Source of the DNA: DATDCV01 sp036524155
GTDB taxonomy: Bacteria; Verrucomicrobiota; Verrucomicrobiia; Limisphaerales; UBA8199
Assembly (NCBI GenBank): GCA_036524155.1
Contig: DATDCV010000024.1
Span: forward strand, 1-40,706
DNA length: 40,706 bases
Direction of reading: 5' to 3'
Below the pieces are notes generated by a model. That model was not told where the DNA came from. It saw only the letters and a program-made list of their open reading frames with translations, and did no database searches. Numbering within the stretch: the stretch's first letter is position 1; the number at the start of each line of letters is the position of its first letter. Positions 27,246-34,562 of this stretch are shown piece by piece. Made by a program: the position numbers and the translations under genes.

Positions 27246-29594
27246 CTAACCTGTCTTTCTCAACACCCGCGCTCCAAAGACGCCGCCTGCCCAGGCGCCT
27301 TCCTTGGCCTGGAACTTCAGTTCGATGCGCGCCTTGTTCTTCACCAGGTCGGGCGTCAGCGGATAGATTTCCTCGTAGAACTTGTTCGGGCGATTGTTCT
27401 GTAAGCGCTCGGTCGCGATCCTGCGACCGTCAATAAAGACGTCAAAAAAGCGGTTGCCACCATCGCTGCCCCAATAGGTCACCGCCAGCTCCTGCGGGGT
27501 ATCGGCCAGCACTTTCAATTGCCACGAAAACCACCCGCCCTCGGTGGCGTGCCGCCATTTGCGGTCGCCAAAATCGCCGTGAGCGGTGTTATCCCCTTTC
27601 ATGGCATGGTCGCGCTCACTTTGCTCGCCATCGGGTGTAACAAAATCCACCGTCCGCGCCACCAACTCCCTTTCGCGGGCCATTTCCGCGGCGTATAGCA
27701 TTTCCTTTTCCTTCCATTGCCCCGGGGTGAAGCTGTCGAAATAAACCATGTACGGGCGGCGGTTATGGATGCCGAAAAATGGCTCGAGGGTGAGATCGCG
27801 GGACCGACCGCCGGGCGTTTTGAATACTGCCGCTGGCGCGATGAAAGTGTTGGGTTTGGCCGCCGAAATGAGCGTCTTGACCGCCTCGTCCCGCGAGGCG
27901 ACGACGGCCGGGAATGCCCTGGTCGGGTCGACTTCCGCACCCAGCACCAGCGGCCCGCTTAAGAAGGCAAACCGACTCGGATTATCTGCGAAGCCTTCTG
28001 TCCGCAGGACGAACGGCATCCGCACCTCAACGGTGTCCCCGTTTTTCCAGGTTCGGTTTAGCGCGACCCAGGAGCCGGCGCTCGGGAGGGTCCTTAACAG
28101 TCTGCCATTGATCCGTACCTCGTAGCCGGCGACCGCCCATGAAGGCCGGCGCAGGCACAGTTCGAACTTTCCGGCCTTGTCACAGGCCACCGTCAGTTTC
28201 GTGGCCCCGTTCACAGGGAAGGAGGTCTCCTGGCGCAGGTGGACCCCCTGTGCGCGCCAGTTTAATTCGGAGGCGATGAACAAACTCACGTAAAGCGTGC
28301 CGGTCCCGGAATGGAAATAAATTGAGTCCGCGTACTTGGCATGGTTTTCCACCCCCGTGCCGGTGCAGCACCAGAATGAATCCAGCGGAGCGTTGTATTC
28401 CTTGTGGGAACCCGGACGAAGCGGCACGTAGTAACACATCATGCCGGTCCCGGGATCCTGCGAGGCCAGAATGTGGTTGCACAGCGCGCGCTCGTAATAG
28501 TCGGCGTACGCCGGCTGCGGGTCCCAGCAAAACAGGTGCCGGGTGAGCTTCAGCATGTTGTAGGTGTTGCACGTCTCGGTCGTGCTCGGGCCGAAGGCCG
28601 TGGACAGCTTTTCCTTGGGCGAAAAGTGCTCGCCGTCGCTGTGCCCGCCGATGACATAGGAGCGCTCTTTGACGACCGTTGTCCAGAAAAAGAGGGAAGC
28701 GGTTTTGAGCAACGGGTCGGCGGTGAGTTCATATTGACGCGCCGTGCCGACGAACTTGGGAATCTGCGTGTTGGCATGGAGGCCGGTGAGGTTGTCAACC
28801 TGGCGGGAAGCCGGTCCCACGACCGCCTGGTGGTTAAAGCGGAGCGATGTTTTCAAATATTTCTCTTCGCCCGTCAGCGCGTAGAGCTCAGCCAGGCATT
28901 CGTTCATGCCGCCGTGTTCGTTGCCCAGCATGGCCTGCATTTGCGTGTCCGTCAGGCGGGCATTGCGCTGCACTACCCAATTGCCGAACTTCCTGCACAC
29001 CTCGAGCGCTTGAAGGTTGCCGCAGTACAGGTACATGTCCATCAGCCCTGCGTAGATCTTGTGCAACGTGTAATAAGGCGCCCAAACCTGCTGTCGCGCC
29101 TCAACGCGATCGAAGAAACTCTCGGGGAAAGCGCTCAGATAGCCCGTCGCGAATTTCGCCTGGCACTGTGCCAGACCGGCCACGACAGCGGCCCCCTTTT
29201 CCTTCAAACGGTCGTTTCCCGTCGCGGCATACATCAGAGCGCACGCCGTCAGGTAATGGCCCACAAAGTGCCCGCGCACCTCGCTTTTCGGCTCTTCCCA
29301 CCCGCCCAGTGGCTGGACCGCCGAGGGCAGCCCTGCGTTCAGGCGGAACGTGTGCAGCAAACGATCCACATCCAAAGACAACAGGTAACGCTCATCGAGG
29401 TCCTGCGCGTGCTTGAAAGGGCCTTCGAGCAAACGCACGTCCCGCAAATCGAAGGCCTGGGCTTGCAGCTCGATTTTGGGACGCACCTTGAAGGCAGAAT
29501 CGGCGATCTGGAGCGAGTCACCGCGCGCCGGGAACGCGAGCAAGGGCGACACGAGCAAAACGACTTGGGCAGACCAATAGACTCTTCGTTTCAT
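27246..29594 (-). CDS. GH127-family beta-L-arabinofuranosidase (DUF1680)
   Basis: 782 residues from the ATG at 29594, which starts a signal peptide (RRVYWSAQVVLLVSPLLAFP ARG). The frame is open to 29774, but that extension would overlap the upstream gene and lacks a signal peptide. The (alpha/alpha)6 barrel shows HFVGHYLTACALMYAATGND and HSDGEHFSPKEKL. The zinc-thiolate site of the family is complete: Glu340 and Cys342 in TETCNTYNMLKLTRHLF, and Cys409-Cys410 in SFWCCTGTGVENHAKYADSI. This agrees with the Glu338/Cys340/Cys417/Cys418 set of HypBA1, in which one cysteine is the nucleophile. Beta-sandwich domains follow. It should remove L-arabinofuranose (or a similar sugar in GH127/GH146 relatives) from plant or exudate glycans outside the cell. 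Confidence 0.92.
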   Translation of the reverse strand: MKRRVYWSAQVVLLVSPLLAFPARGDSLQIADSAFKVRPKIELQAQAFDLRDVRLLEGPFKHAQDLDERYLLSLDVDRLLHTFRLNAGLPSAVQPLGGWEEPKSEVRGHFVGHYLTACALMYAATGNDRLKEKGAAVVAGLAQCQAKFATGYLSAFPESFFDRVEARQQVWAPYYTLHKIYAGLMDMYLYCGNLQALEVCRKFGNWVVQRNARLTDTQMQAMLGNEHGGMNECLAELYALTGEEKYLKTSLRFNHQAVVGPASRQVDNLTGLHANTQIPKFVGTARQYELTADPLLKTASLFFWTTVVKERSYVIGGHSDGEHFSPKEKLSTAFGPSTTETCNTYNMLKLTRHLFCWDPQPAYADYYERALCNHILASQDPGTGMMCYYVPLRPGSHKEYNAPLDSFWCCTGTGVENHAKYADSIYFHSGTGTLYVSLFIASELNWRAQGVHLRQETSFPVNGATKLTVACDKAGKFELCLRRPSWAVAGYEVRINGRLLRTLPSAGSWVALNRTWKNGDTVEVRMPFVLRTEGFADNPSRFAFLSGPLVLGAEVDPTRAFPAVVASRDEAVKTLISAAKPNTFIAPAAVFKTPGGRSRDLTLEPFFGIHNRRPYMVYFDSFTPGQWKEKEMLYAAEMARERELVARTVDFVTPDGEQSERDHAMKGDNTAHGDFGDRKWRHATEGGWFSWQLKVLADTPQELAVTYWGSDGGNRFFDVFIDGRRIATERLQNNRPNKFYEEIYPLTPDLVKNKARIELKFQAKEGAWAGGVFGARVLRKTG

Positions 29595-29754
29595 GTCTTG
29601 GACAAGCTGGACTTGGGTGCAGCTTTGCCGCAAATCGCATTTCGCGCAAGCCTGCTTGTCGGAAAGAACCCCCAATCCAACCAGCCATCTGACAAACACC
29701 GAGCGCCGCCTCAGCCCGGGTGGCGGGGCCGCCCCGCAATGCTTGTGGAACAGC

Positions 29755-32001
29755 TCAATCCCCCGTTCGCACACTGCCCGACTGCCGTTTTGCTTTCACT
29801 AGCTCCCGCTCCAAATTGGCGCTGTCTTCATGGGCGGGGTGACGCTGGCGAACCGCGCCAATCGCCCGCAAGGCATCATCCAACCGGCCCGCGCGGTACA
29901 GGTAGAAGGCATAGGCGAACCCGTACTGCGGGTTATCAGGGCCCAACTCAGCCGCGAGCCGGCACCAACTCAAAGACTCAGCCGGATCGACAGCGGAAAG
30001 AATGACGCCAAGATTGTAGGCAGCCTGGGCTGACCGGGGGTCCGCTTTGAAGGCGGTCCGGAATGCCTGCTCGGCTTCGGACGTCTTCCCCAGTTCGCCC
30101 AGGAGCATTCCGAGGTTCAGATTGGCGGCCGCGTTGGTTGGGTCGAGCCGCAGCGCGCTCCGGAGACTCGACTCGGCCTTGTCGTTTTGGCCCAGCAAGT
30201 TATAGGCGAGAGCGGCGTTGACCAGCGGCGGCAGCACGTCCGGCTGCAGGCGCGTGGCCGTCTCGAACTCCTTCACCGCCTCGGGCAATTCATGACGCGC
30301 CATGTACAGATTGCCGAGGTTATAGTGGGCACTCATCTCGTCCGGGCGGGACATCAGCGACTCGACCAGCTCCGCCGTGGCGGCGCGCACCTTCGAACGC
30401 ATCTCCGGCGCGATGTTTTGCTCGGACAAGCCCGCTACCGCGCTCGCGGCCCGCACGCGGACAAGCCGGAAGCCGTCACCGGTTGCCCCGACCGCAACAG
30501 CGGTGTTCTGCGGGTCGGCGGACTCGCCTAGCGCTTCCGCCACGCTCGCCCGCACAAGGGGAGAAGCGTCGTCCATCAGCTTGCGCAGCACCGGCCACTT
30601 CTCAACCGCCGTACACGAGACCAGCAACCGCACCAAAGAGACGGTCTGAATCTCCTCCCGCTTCGCGCTGGAAAGGTACGCGAGAATGTCCGGCAGCTTC
30701 TTCCAGTCCTGCTTGCGGGCAGCGGCGATCAGCGACGCGCGTTCGAGAACGGGTTTCTGGTAGTCCCGCTTGTGCCATTCGCGCACCAGCTTGTCGGCCC
30801 AGGCGGCATCCTTGTTCGTATGGCAAAGATTGCAGGCATTCGGGGATTGATACTGCAGGGTGGCGGCCGGAGTTGGGGGCCGCATCGAATGATCGCTGCG
30901 GCGCATCCGGGCGAACTCAGTCGTCGGCATGTGGCAGGAAACACAATGGCCGCCAAGCGATCCTTCCTCATGGTGAGTATGCGCCTTCGCGTTCTTCACC
31001 TGCTTTTCGTGACACGGCAGGCAGGCGTCGTTGGCCCGGGCAGCGTCAGTGAATCGATAACGACCGCTCGAGGTGTGGCAGTAGATACAGTCGAGCTTCC
31101 CTGATTTCGCGCACGGGCTGAGTCTCCATTGTGTGAAGGTGTAGTTCTCTCCCAGGTCCCGGCCATCGGGGTAAAAGTCCTGGTGCTCGAAGGCCACCAG
31201 GTCGAAGTGATCAAAATAACGGTCGCCGGGAGCAAAAGTCATGGTCACCGGCGACATCTTCGCGTGGCATGGCGAACAGGTGTCGTTGCGCTGGGAAATG
31301 CTCAGCTTGCGCATGCTGATGAGCTTGACGTCGGGGGGGGCCGGCCGGTTGGTCGGCATCGCGCGAAAAAGCCGGGCGTGCTCGGCCGAAGGACCGTGAC
31401 ACGTTTCACAATTGATTCCGGGCTCCGCCCAGGCGGTGTGATAGCTGTCGGTCGCCAGGTCGTAGTTCTTCGAGAGCTGGCTGACGTGGCAGCCGAAACA
31501 CGAGGTGTTGAAAGTCAGGGGACGCTCTTTCCAGTAAAAGGCCTGGTCCCGGCGATCGCCAAAATGCCGCATCGCGCTGGCCGTGGTGTCAAACCATTCC
31601 TGGCGCCGCACATCGTACGCGACCGGTAGCACCTGCAGCCAGCCCCGATCCAGCGCCGTCAGGAAATAGAACACGTTCTTTCCGCCCATCACGTGAACAA
31701 TCGGATACTGGTGTTCGCCGTTCGCCGTGCGTTCCACTACCGCCCCCGAAGCCAGATTGGCAAAGAATGTATACTTGCCCGCGACAACCTCCCGTTTCTG
31801 CGGCGTCAGTTTTGTCCTGGCAAGCTCCGGCGTGTAAGGTTGCATCGCCAGACCGTGGAAGGAGGTGGACCAAAGCTCATAGAACTTCTCGTGGCAGGCG
31901 CGGCAACTGAGCGATCCGGCCCAATCGTTGGTCTGCGCCGGCACGGCAACCGTCAGACATACGGCGGTCCAACCGATCACGCTAAACACTCTCACATCCA
32001 T
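29755..32001 (-). CDS. Octaheme c-type cytochrome fused to HEAT-like and TPR repeats
   Basis: 748 residues from the ATG at 32001; earlier in-frame codons fall in the tRNA fragment and are not a signal peptide. The N-terminus (VFSVIGWTAVCLTVAVPAQT) is a signal peptide. There are eight CxxCH haem sites: CRACH, CFGCH, CETCH, CSPCH, CIYCH, CLPCH, CVSCH and CNLCH, all in the first 420 residues or so. A helical HEAT-like region (WPVLRKLMDDASPLVRASVA EALGE) and TPRs (AHYNLGNLYMARHELPEAVK EFE; AAANLNLGMLLGELGKTSEA EQAF) complete the protein. It resembles the cytochrome c-552/DUF3365-like multihaem family of Verrucomicrobia and Acidobacteria. Periplasmic electron transfer is expected; the partner is unknown. 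The GH127 gene lies 160 bp downstream on the same strand. Confidence 0.88.
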   Translation of the reverse strand: MDVRVFSVIGWTAVCLTVAVPAQTNDWAGSLSCRACHEKFYELWSTSFHGLAMQPYTPELARTKLTPQKREVVAGKYTFFANLASGAVVERTANGEHQYPIVHVMGGKNVFYFLTALDRGWLQVLPVAYDVRRQEWFDTTASAMRHFGDRRDQAFYWKERPLTFNTSCFGCHVSQLSKNYDLATDSYHTAWAEPGINCETCHGPSAEHARLFRAMPTNRPAPPDVKLISMRKLSISQRNDTCSPCHAKMSPVTMTFAPGDRYFDHFDLVAFEHQDFYPDGRDLGENYTFTQWRLSPCAKSGKLDCIYCHTSSGRYRFTDAARANDACLPCHEKQVKNAKAHTHHEEGSLGGHCVSCHMPTTEFARMRRSDHSMRPPTPAATLQYQSPNACNLCHTNKDAAWADKLVREWHKRDYQKPVLERASLIAAARKQDWKKLPDILAYLSSAKREEIQTVSLVRLLVSCTAVEKWPVLRKLMDDASPLVRASVAEALGESADPQNTAVAVGATGDGFRLVRVRAASAVAGLSEQNIAPEMRSKVRAATAELVESLMSRPDEMSAHYNLGNLYMARHELPEAVKEFETATRLQPDVLPPLVNAALAYNLLGQNDKAESSLRSALRLDPTNAAANLNLGMLLGELGKTSEAEQAFRTAFKADPRSAQAAYNLGVILSAVDPAESLSWCRLAAELGPDNPQYGFAYAFYLYRAGRLDDALRAIGAVRQRHPAHEDSANLERELVKAKRQSGSVRTGD

Positions 32002-32036
32002 CGCATCGCTTCCAACTTCACACGCAACCCAGCGTC

Positions 32037-32070
32037 TGGTGCCGGTGGTGGGACTCGAACCCACACGCCC
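32037..32070 (-). other. tRNA 3'-end fragment, attachment site of the element (attL/attR)
   Basis: Read on the minus strand, the 34 nt consist of a T arm with stem GTGGG/CCCAC and loop TTCGAGT, then the 3' acceptor strand CACCGGC, discriminator A and encoded CCA. No D arm, anticodon arm or 5' acceptor strand (which would be GCCGGTG) precedes it; an unrelated A-rich sequence does. This is what remains when an element integrates into a tRNA gene and takes over the 5' part. The preceding GGGCGT could be the end of a long variable arm, so tRNA-Leu is a fair guess, but identity cannot be fixed without the anticodon. Confidence 0.85.
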
Positions 32071-32080
32071 TTTTTTCATT

Positions 32081-32164
32081 CGGCATAACGTCCTTTTCTG
32101 GGATTTCCTAGTAAATACGTATCACTTGACACCGGCAGACGTTATGCGGTAACGTTATGCCGAT
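32081..32164 (+). promoter_or_regulatory. Integrase promoter with three GCATAACGT repeats (arm-site-like)
   Basis: Between the att fragment and the integrase ATG are CGGCATAACGT at 32081-32091, its exact reverse complement at 32152-32162, and a second reverse copy, ACGTTATGC, at 32139-32147, 13 bp from the last. TTGACA at 32126-32131 is a good -35. The best -10, TAACGT at 32150-32155 with an 18-bp spacer, is poor and lies between and partly over the repeats. Transcription from there would give a nearly leaderless integrase mRNA. The repeats could be integrase arm-type sites or an operator for autoregulation. Confidence 0.5.
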
Positions 32165-33394
32165 ATGGCAAGCATCCATCGACAAAAGGGAAAACCTCAC
32201 TGGTTCTGCGCCTTCTACGATCCCGAAGGCTTCCGCAGGTTTCGCAGCACCGGCACCGACAATAGAATCGTGGCGCGCACATTATGCGTGAACATAGATC
32301 GGGCCGCACGGCTGGCGCAACACAACAGACTCTCGAATGAGAAGGCGCTCAAATTGATTCGGGAGACCTGCGCGGCCATCGGGGAGACTCACGGCACCCT
32401 GGCCGCGAACCAAGCGCAAAGCATCCTGCAGGCGAGCATGGAGGAGTTTGTCAAAGTCGCCGGGGGCGAGCTCACCACCTACACGATCAAGGGCTGGCTC
32501 GATGCCTGGCTTAAGGGCCGGACCGATGCCAGCAAGGCCACGGTGATTCAATACCAGCGGCAGGTCACTCTGTTTTCTGACTATCTGGGCGCCCGCGGCC
32601 ATCGGCCATTGACCACCCTGCAACCGAAACAGATCGAGGAGTTCAAAGCGCACCTCGCAACGCGGGTTTCGCCGTCGACGGTGAACAAGGCGATCAAAGT
32701 CCTCAAGGCCAGTTTCAACAACGCCGTGGCGAGGCGCCAACTTGAGTTCAATCCGGCCGAGCATGTTGAGACCATCGACGCCGACGAGGCAGGGCGCCGG
32801 CCATTCACCAGCGACGAGTTGAGCAAACTCCTAAACGCGGCAACCGGCGATTTTGCCGAATGGCGCACGATGATCCTTGTGGCCTACTACACCGGCTTGC
32901 GCTTGAACGATTGCGCGAACCTCACCTGGCAGAATTGCCAACTGCACACCGGGACGATCAACATCAAGACCCAAAAGACCGGACGGCAGCAAGACCTGCC
33001 CATCGCCGATCCGCTTTCAAGGCACCTGCAGAAGATTGCCGGCGACGATCCGAACGCGCCGCTTTGTCCCGGGCTGTGCGGGAAGAAATCAAGCTGGCTT
33101 TCGGCGCAGTTCTACAAGGTGATGGAAAACGCCGGTCTGGCATCCGAGCGAGACCACCAGGGCAAAGGTACCGGACGGGACGGCCGGCGGGACACAAGCC
33201 GCATCAGCTTTCACAGCTTGCGCTACAACACCACGAGCGCGCTCAAGTCGGCTGGCGTCAATGACTCCGTGGCGATGGATATTGTCGGCCACGAGACTGA
33301 GGCGGTCTCACGCAACTACACCAAGATCGATGACGCCGCGAAGCGGGCCGCAATCAGCAAACTGCCGGATATCACCAAGGAGGCCGCGAAGTGA
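32165..33394 (+). CDS. int: Tyrosine recombinase (integrase)
   Basis: 409 residues. The N-terminus (MASIHRQKGKPHWFCAFYD) is an arm-binding-type beta domain. Residues about 100-195 are a SAM-like core-binding domain (SKATVIQYQRQVTLFSDYLG ARG, LKASFNNAVARRQLEFNPAE). The catalytic domain has Arg246 in YTGLRLNDCANLTW, His350-x-x-Arg353 in SFHSLRYNTTSAL, His376 in DIVGHET and the nucleophile Tyr385 in SRNYTKID. All catalytic residues that I can place are present, so the enzyme should be active in integrating and excising the element at the tRNA site 94 bp to its left. The stop codon overlaps the GTG start of the next gene. Confidence 0.93.
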   Translation: MASIHRQKGKPHWFCAFYDPEGFRRFRSTGTDNRIVARTLCVNIDRAARLAQHNRLSNEKALKLIRETCAAIGETHGTLAANQAQSILQASMEEFVKVAGGELTTYTIKGWLDAWLKGRTDASKATVIQYQRQVTLFSDYLGARGHRPLTTLQPKQIEEFKAHLATRVSPSTVNKAIKVLKASFNNAVARRQLEFNPAEHVETIDADEAGRRPFTSDELSKLLNAATGDFAEWRTMILVAYYTGLRLNDCANLTWQNCQLHTGTINIKTQKTGRQQDLPIADPLSRHLQKIAGDDPNAPLCPGLCGKKSSWLSAQFYKVMENAGLASERDHQGKGTGRDGRRDTSRISFHSLRYNTTSALKSAGVNDSVAMDIVGHETEAVSRNYTKIDDAAKRAAISKLPDITKEAAK

Positions 33395-33975
33395 AACCCG
33401 AGATCGCAAAACTACACTCCGAGGCGCACAGCGCTTTGACCAAGCTGCGCGGCCTGGCGCCCAAAGACCCCGAAGCCCTGGAGGCGCTTATCACTGTGTT
33501 GGTGAACAACGCGCAGTTTCTAAACGGCGCGATCCCGAAGCATCCGGCACCCTACCGCAAGCTGGCGCGAAAGTGTTCAAGGTGGCCGAGCATGATAACC
33601 GTCGACCGGGACTTTAAGGAGGGCAACGAGGCGTTGATCAAGTTCCTGGAGTTGGGAGCGGACACAGGGTTTGTGAAGCCCGGTCGGCAATGGTCGAGGC
33701 GCACCCCGGAAATCCGCGCAGCGTTGCGGGTTGTGGATTGCCTCGACAATAATCATGCGAAGTTGCCACCGCTCACGCGGCAGACGGCGGGCCAATGGTG
33801 GCAGGCGGGCAAGCCGTATTTCAAAGCGCTATATGGCGAAGCCTTCGAGGACCATCCGGACTTTGCGCGCTACTGGAAAAATACAGGCGGCGATCCGTCA
33901 TTGAATAAGACCACCCGGATCCGCAAGGTGATCGCGTCGAAAATGCTGCAAGCCTTCCGCTCGATTGCCCGTTAG
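33391..33975 (+). CDS. Unknown element protein, translationally coupled to integrase
   Basis: 194 residues from a GTG whose bases overlap the integrase stop as GTGA, so translation is probably coupled. The product is soluble, helical at the N-terminus (PEIAKLHSEAHSALTKLRGL) and basic overall, with a conserved-looking C-terminal part (PPLTRQTAGQWWQAGKPYFK ALYGEAF, NKTTRIRKVIASKML). No catalytic or HTH motif could be assigned. Coupling suggests an accessory role in recombination or its control, but I do not recognise the family. Confidence 0.75.
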   Translation: MKPEIAKLHSEAHSALTKLRGLAPKDPEALEALITVLVNNAQFLNGAIPKHPAPYRKLARKCSRWPSMITVDRDFKEGNEALIKFLELGADTGFVKPGRQWSRRTPEIRAALRVVDCLDNNHAKLPPLTRQTAGQWWQAGKPYFKALYGEAFEDHPDFARYWKNTGGDPSLNKTTRIRKVIASKMLQAFRSIAR

Positions 33976-34020
33976 CTTTTCAGTATTTCCGCCCCTCTTA
34001 TAGGGAAGGAAAGACCGCGC

Positions 34021-34034
34021 GTGTCATGTGACAC
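34021..34034 (+). promoter_or_regulatory. Inverted repeat GTGTCA/TGACAC over the start of the AlpA-like gene
   Basis: GTGTCATGTGACAC is a perfect inverted repeat with 6-bp arms and a TG centre, overlapping the GTG start codon. It contains the hexamer GTGACA, which occurs seven times (in either orientation) in 36047-36130. This suggests that one protein binds both places, possibly the AlpA-like product autoregulating its own translation or transcription start. Confidence 0.4.
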
Positions 34035-34332
34035 TCGCGGCATGAAGCGATTCATTACATCCGAAGTCGAAGCGCCGGACCCGGCGCAACCACCCGCCCG
34101 CCCCGAGTTTCTGCGCTTGCCTAAGCCGGGGCTCTTGTGTCCCTACACCGGCTTGACCCGATCGGCAATTAACGAATTGATTTTGCCGACTCCGCGCAAC
34201 GGGAATAAACCACCGGTCAGATCATTCTGTTTGCGGCAACGTGGCGCCAAGACTGGTATTCGCCTGGTCGACTACGACTCGATCTCAGCCTACATCCGGC
34301 AGCACGAGGAAACCTTCCAGGGCACCAACTAA
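34021..34332 (+). CDS. AlpA/Xis-like winged-helix regulator
   Basis: 103 residues from GTG 34021, which has AGGAAAG seven bases upstream; ATG 34042 is an alternative without a clear ribosome site. The core FLRLPKPGLLCPYTGLTRSA INELI reads as a recognition-helix unit of excisionase/AlpA type. Next come a basic wing (VRSFCLRQRGAKTGIRLVDY) and a final helix (SISAYIRQHEE). Such small proteins next to an integrase act as excisionases or activators of satellite and prophage genes. DNA binding is inferred from this pattern; the fold was not tested. Confidence 0.6.
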   Translation: MSCDTRGMKRFITSEVEAPDPAQPPARPEFLRLPKPGLLCPYTGLTRSAINELILPTPRNGNKPPVRSFCLRQRGAKTGIRLVDYDSISAYIRQHEETFQGTN

Positions 34333-34391
34333 ACCCGACAGCCGACCGCGCGCTTGTTTTGGGAATCACGCACGGAAGGCAAGAACCAACG

Positions 34392-34562
34392 ATGGACACT
34401 ACTACCAACAAGAGAACAGTCAATTCAGACGCCACACGTCGGCAACGCTTGGCCGAACACGAGCGGCGATTTGAGCAAAAGCTGGCGGGCTGGCTGGCCG
34501 AACTGCGCGCGATGGTTGCGGAGGTTCGCGCCTGCGGCCGAAACCGGAGGGCGAGGCGATGA
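34392..34562 (+). CDS. Small basic helical protein upstream of the helicase
   Basis: 56 residues from ATG 34392; the stop overlaps the helicase start as ATGA (34559-34562), indicating translational coupling. The protein is a single long charged helix (RRQRLAEHERRFEQKLAGWL, AELRAMVAEVRACGRNRRAR R). No family is recognised. The coupling makes it likely real and functionally tied to the replication gene. Confidence 0.6.
   Translation: MDTTTNKRTVNSDATRRQRLAEHERRFEQKLAGWLAELRAMVAEVRACGRNRRARR

Noticed and set aside
29700..29754. GC-rich hairpin GCGGGG/CCCCGC after the cytochrome gene as a terminator
   Set aside because: The stem is short with a 3-base loop and no T run follows on the minus strand; it could equally be chance in GC-rich DNA.
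28404..30005. Long plus-strand open frame (about 530 codons) opposite the GH127 gene
   Set aside because: It lies antisense to a gene with complete family motifs, has no recognisable domain, and such frames are common opposite GC-rich genes with biased third positions.
32037..32164. Complete tRNA gene next to the integrase
   Set aside because: Only the T arm and 3' acceptor strand are present; the sequence upstream cannot form D or anticodon arms.
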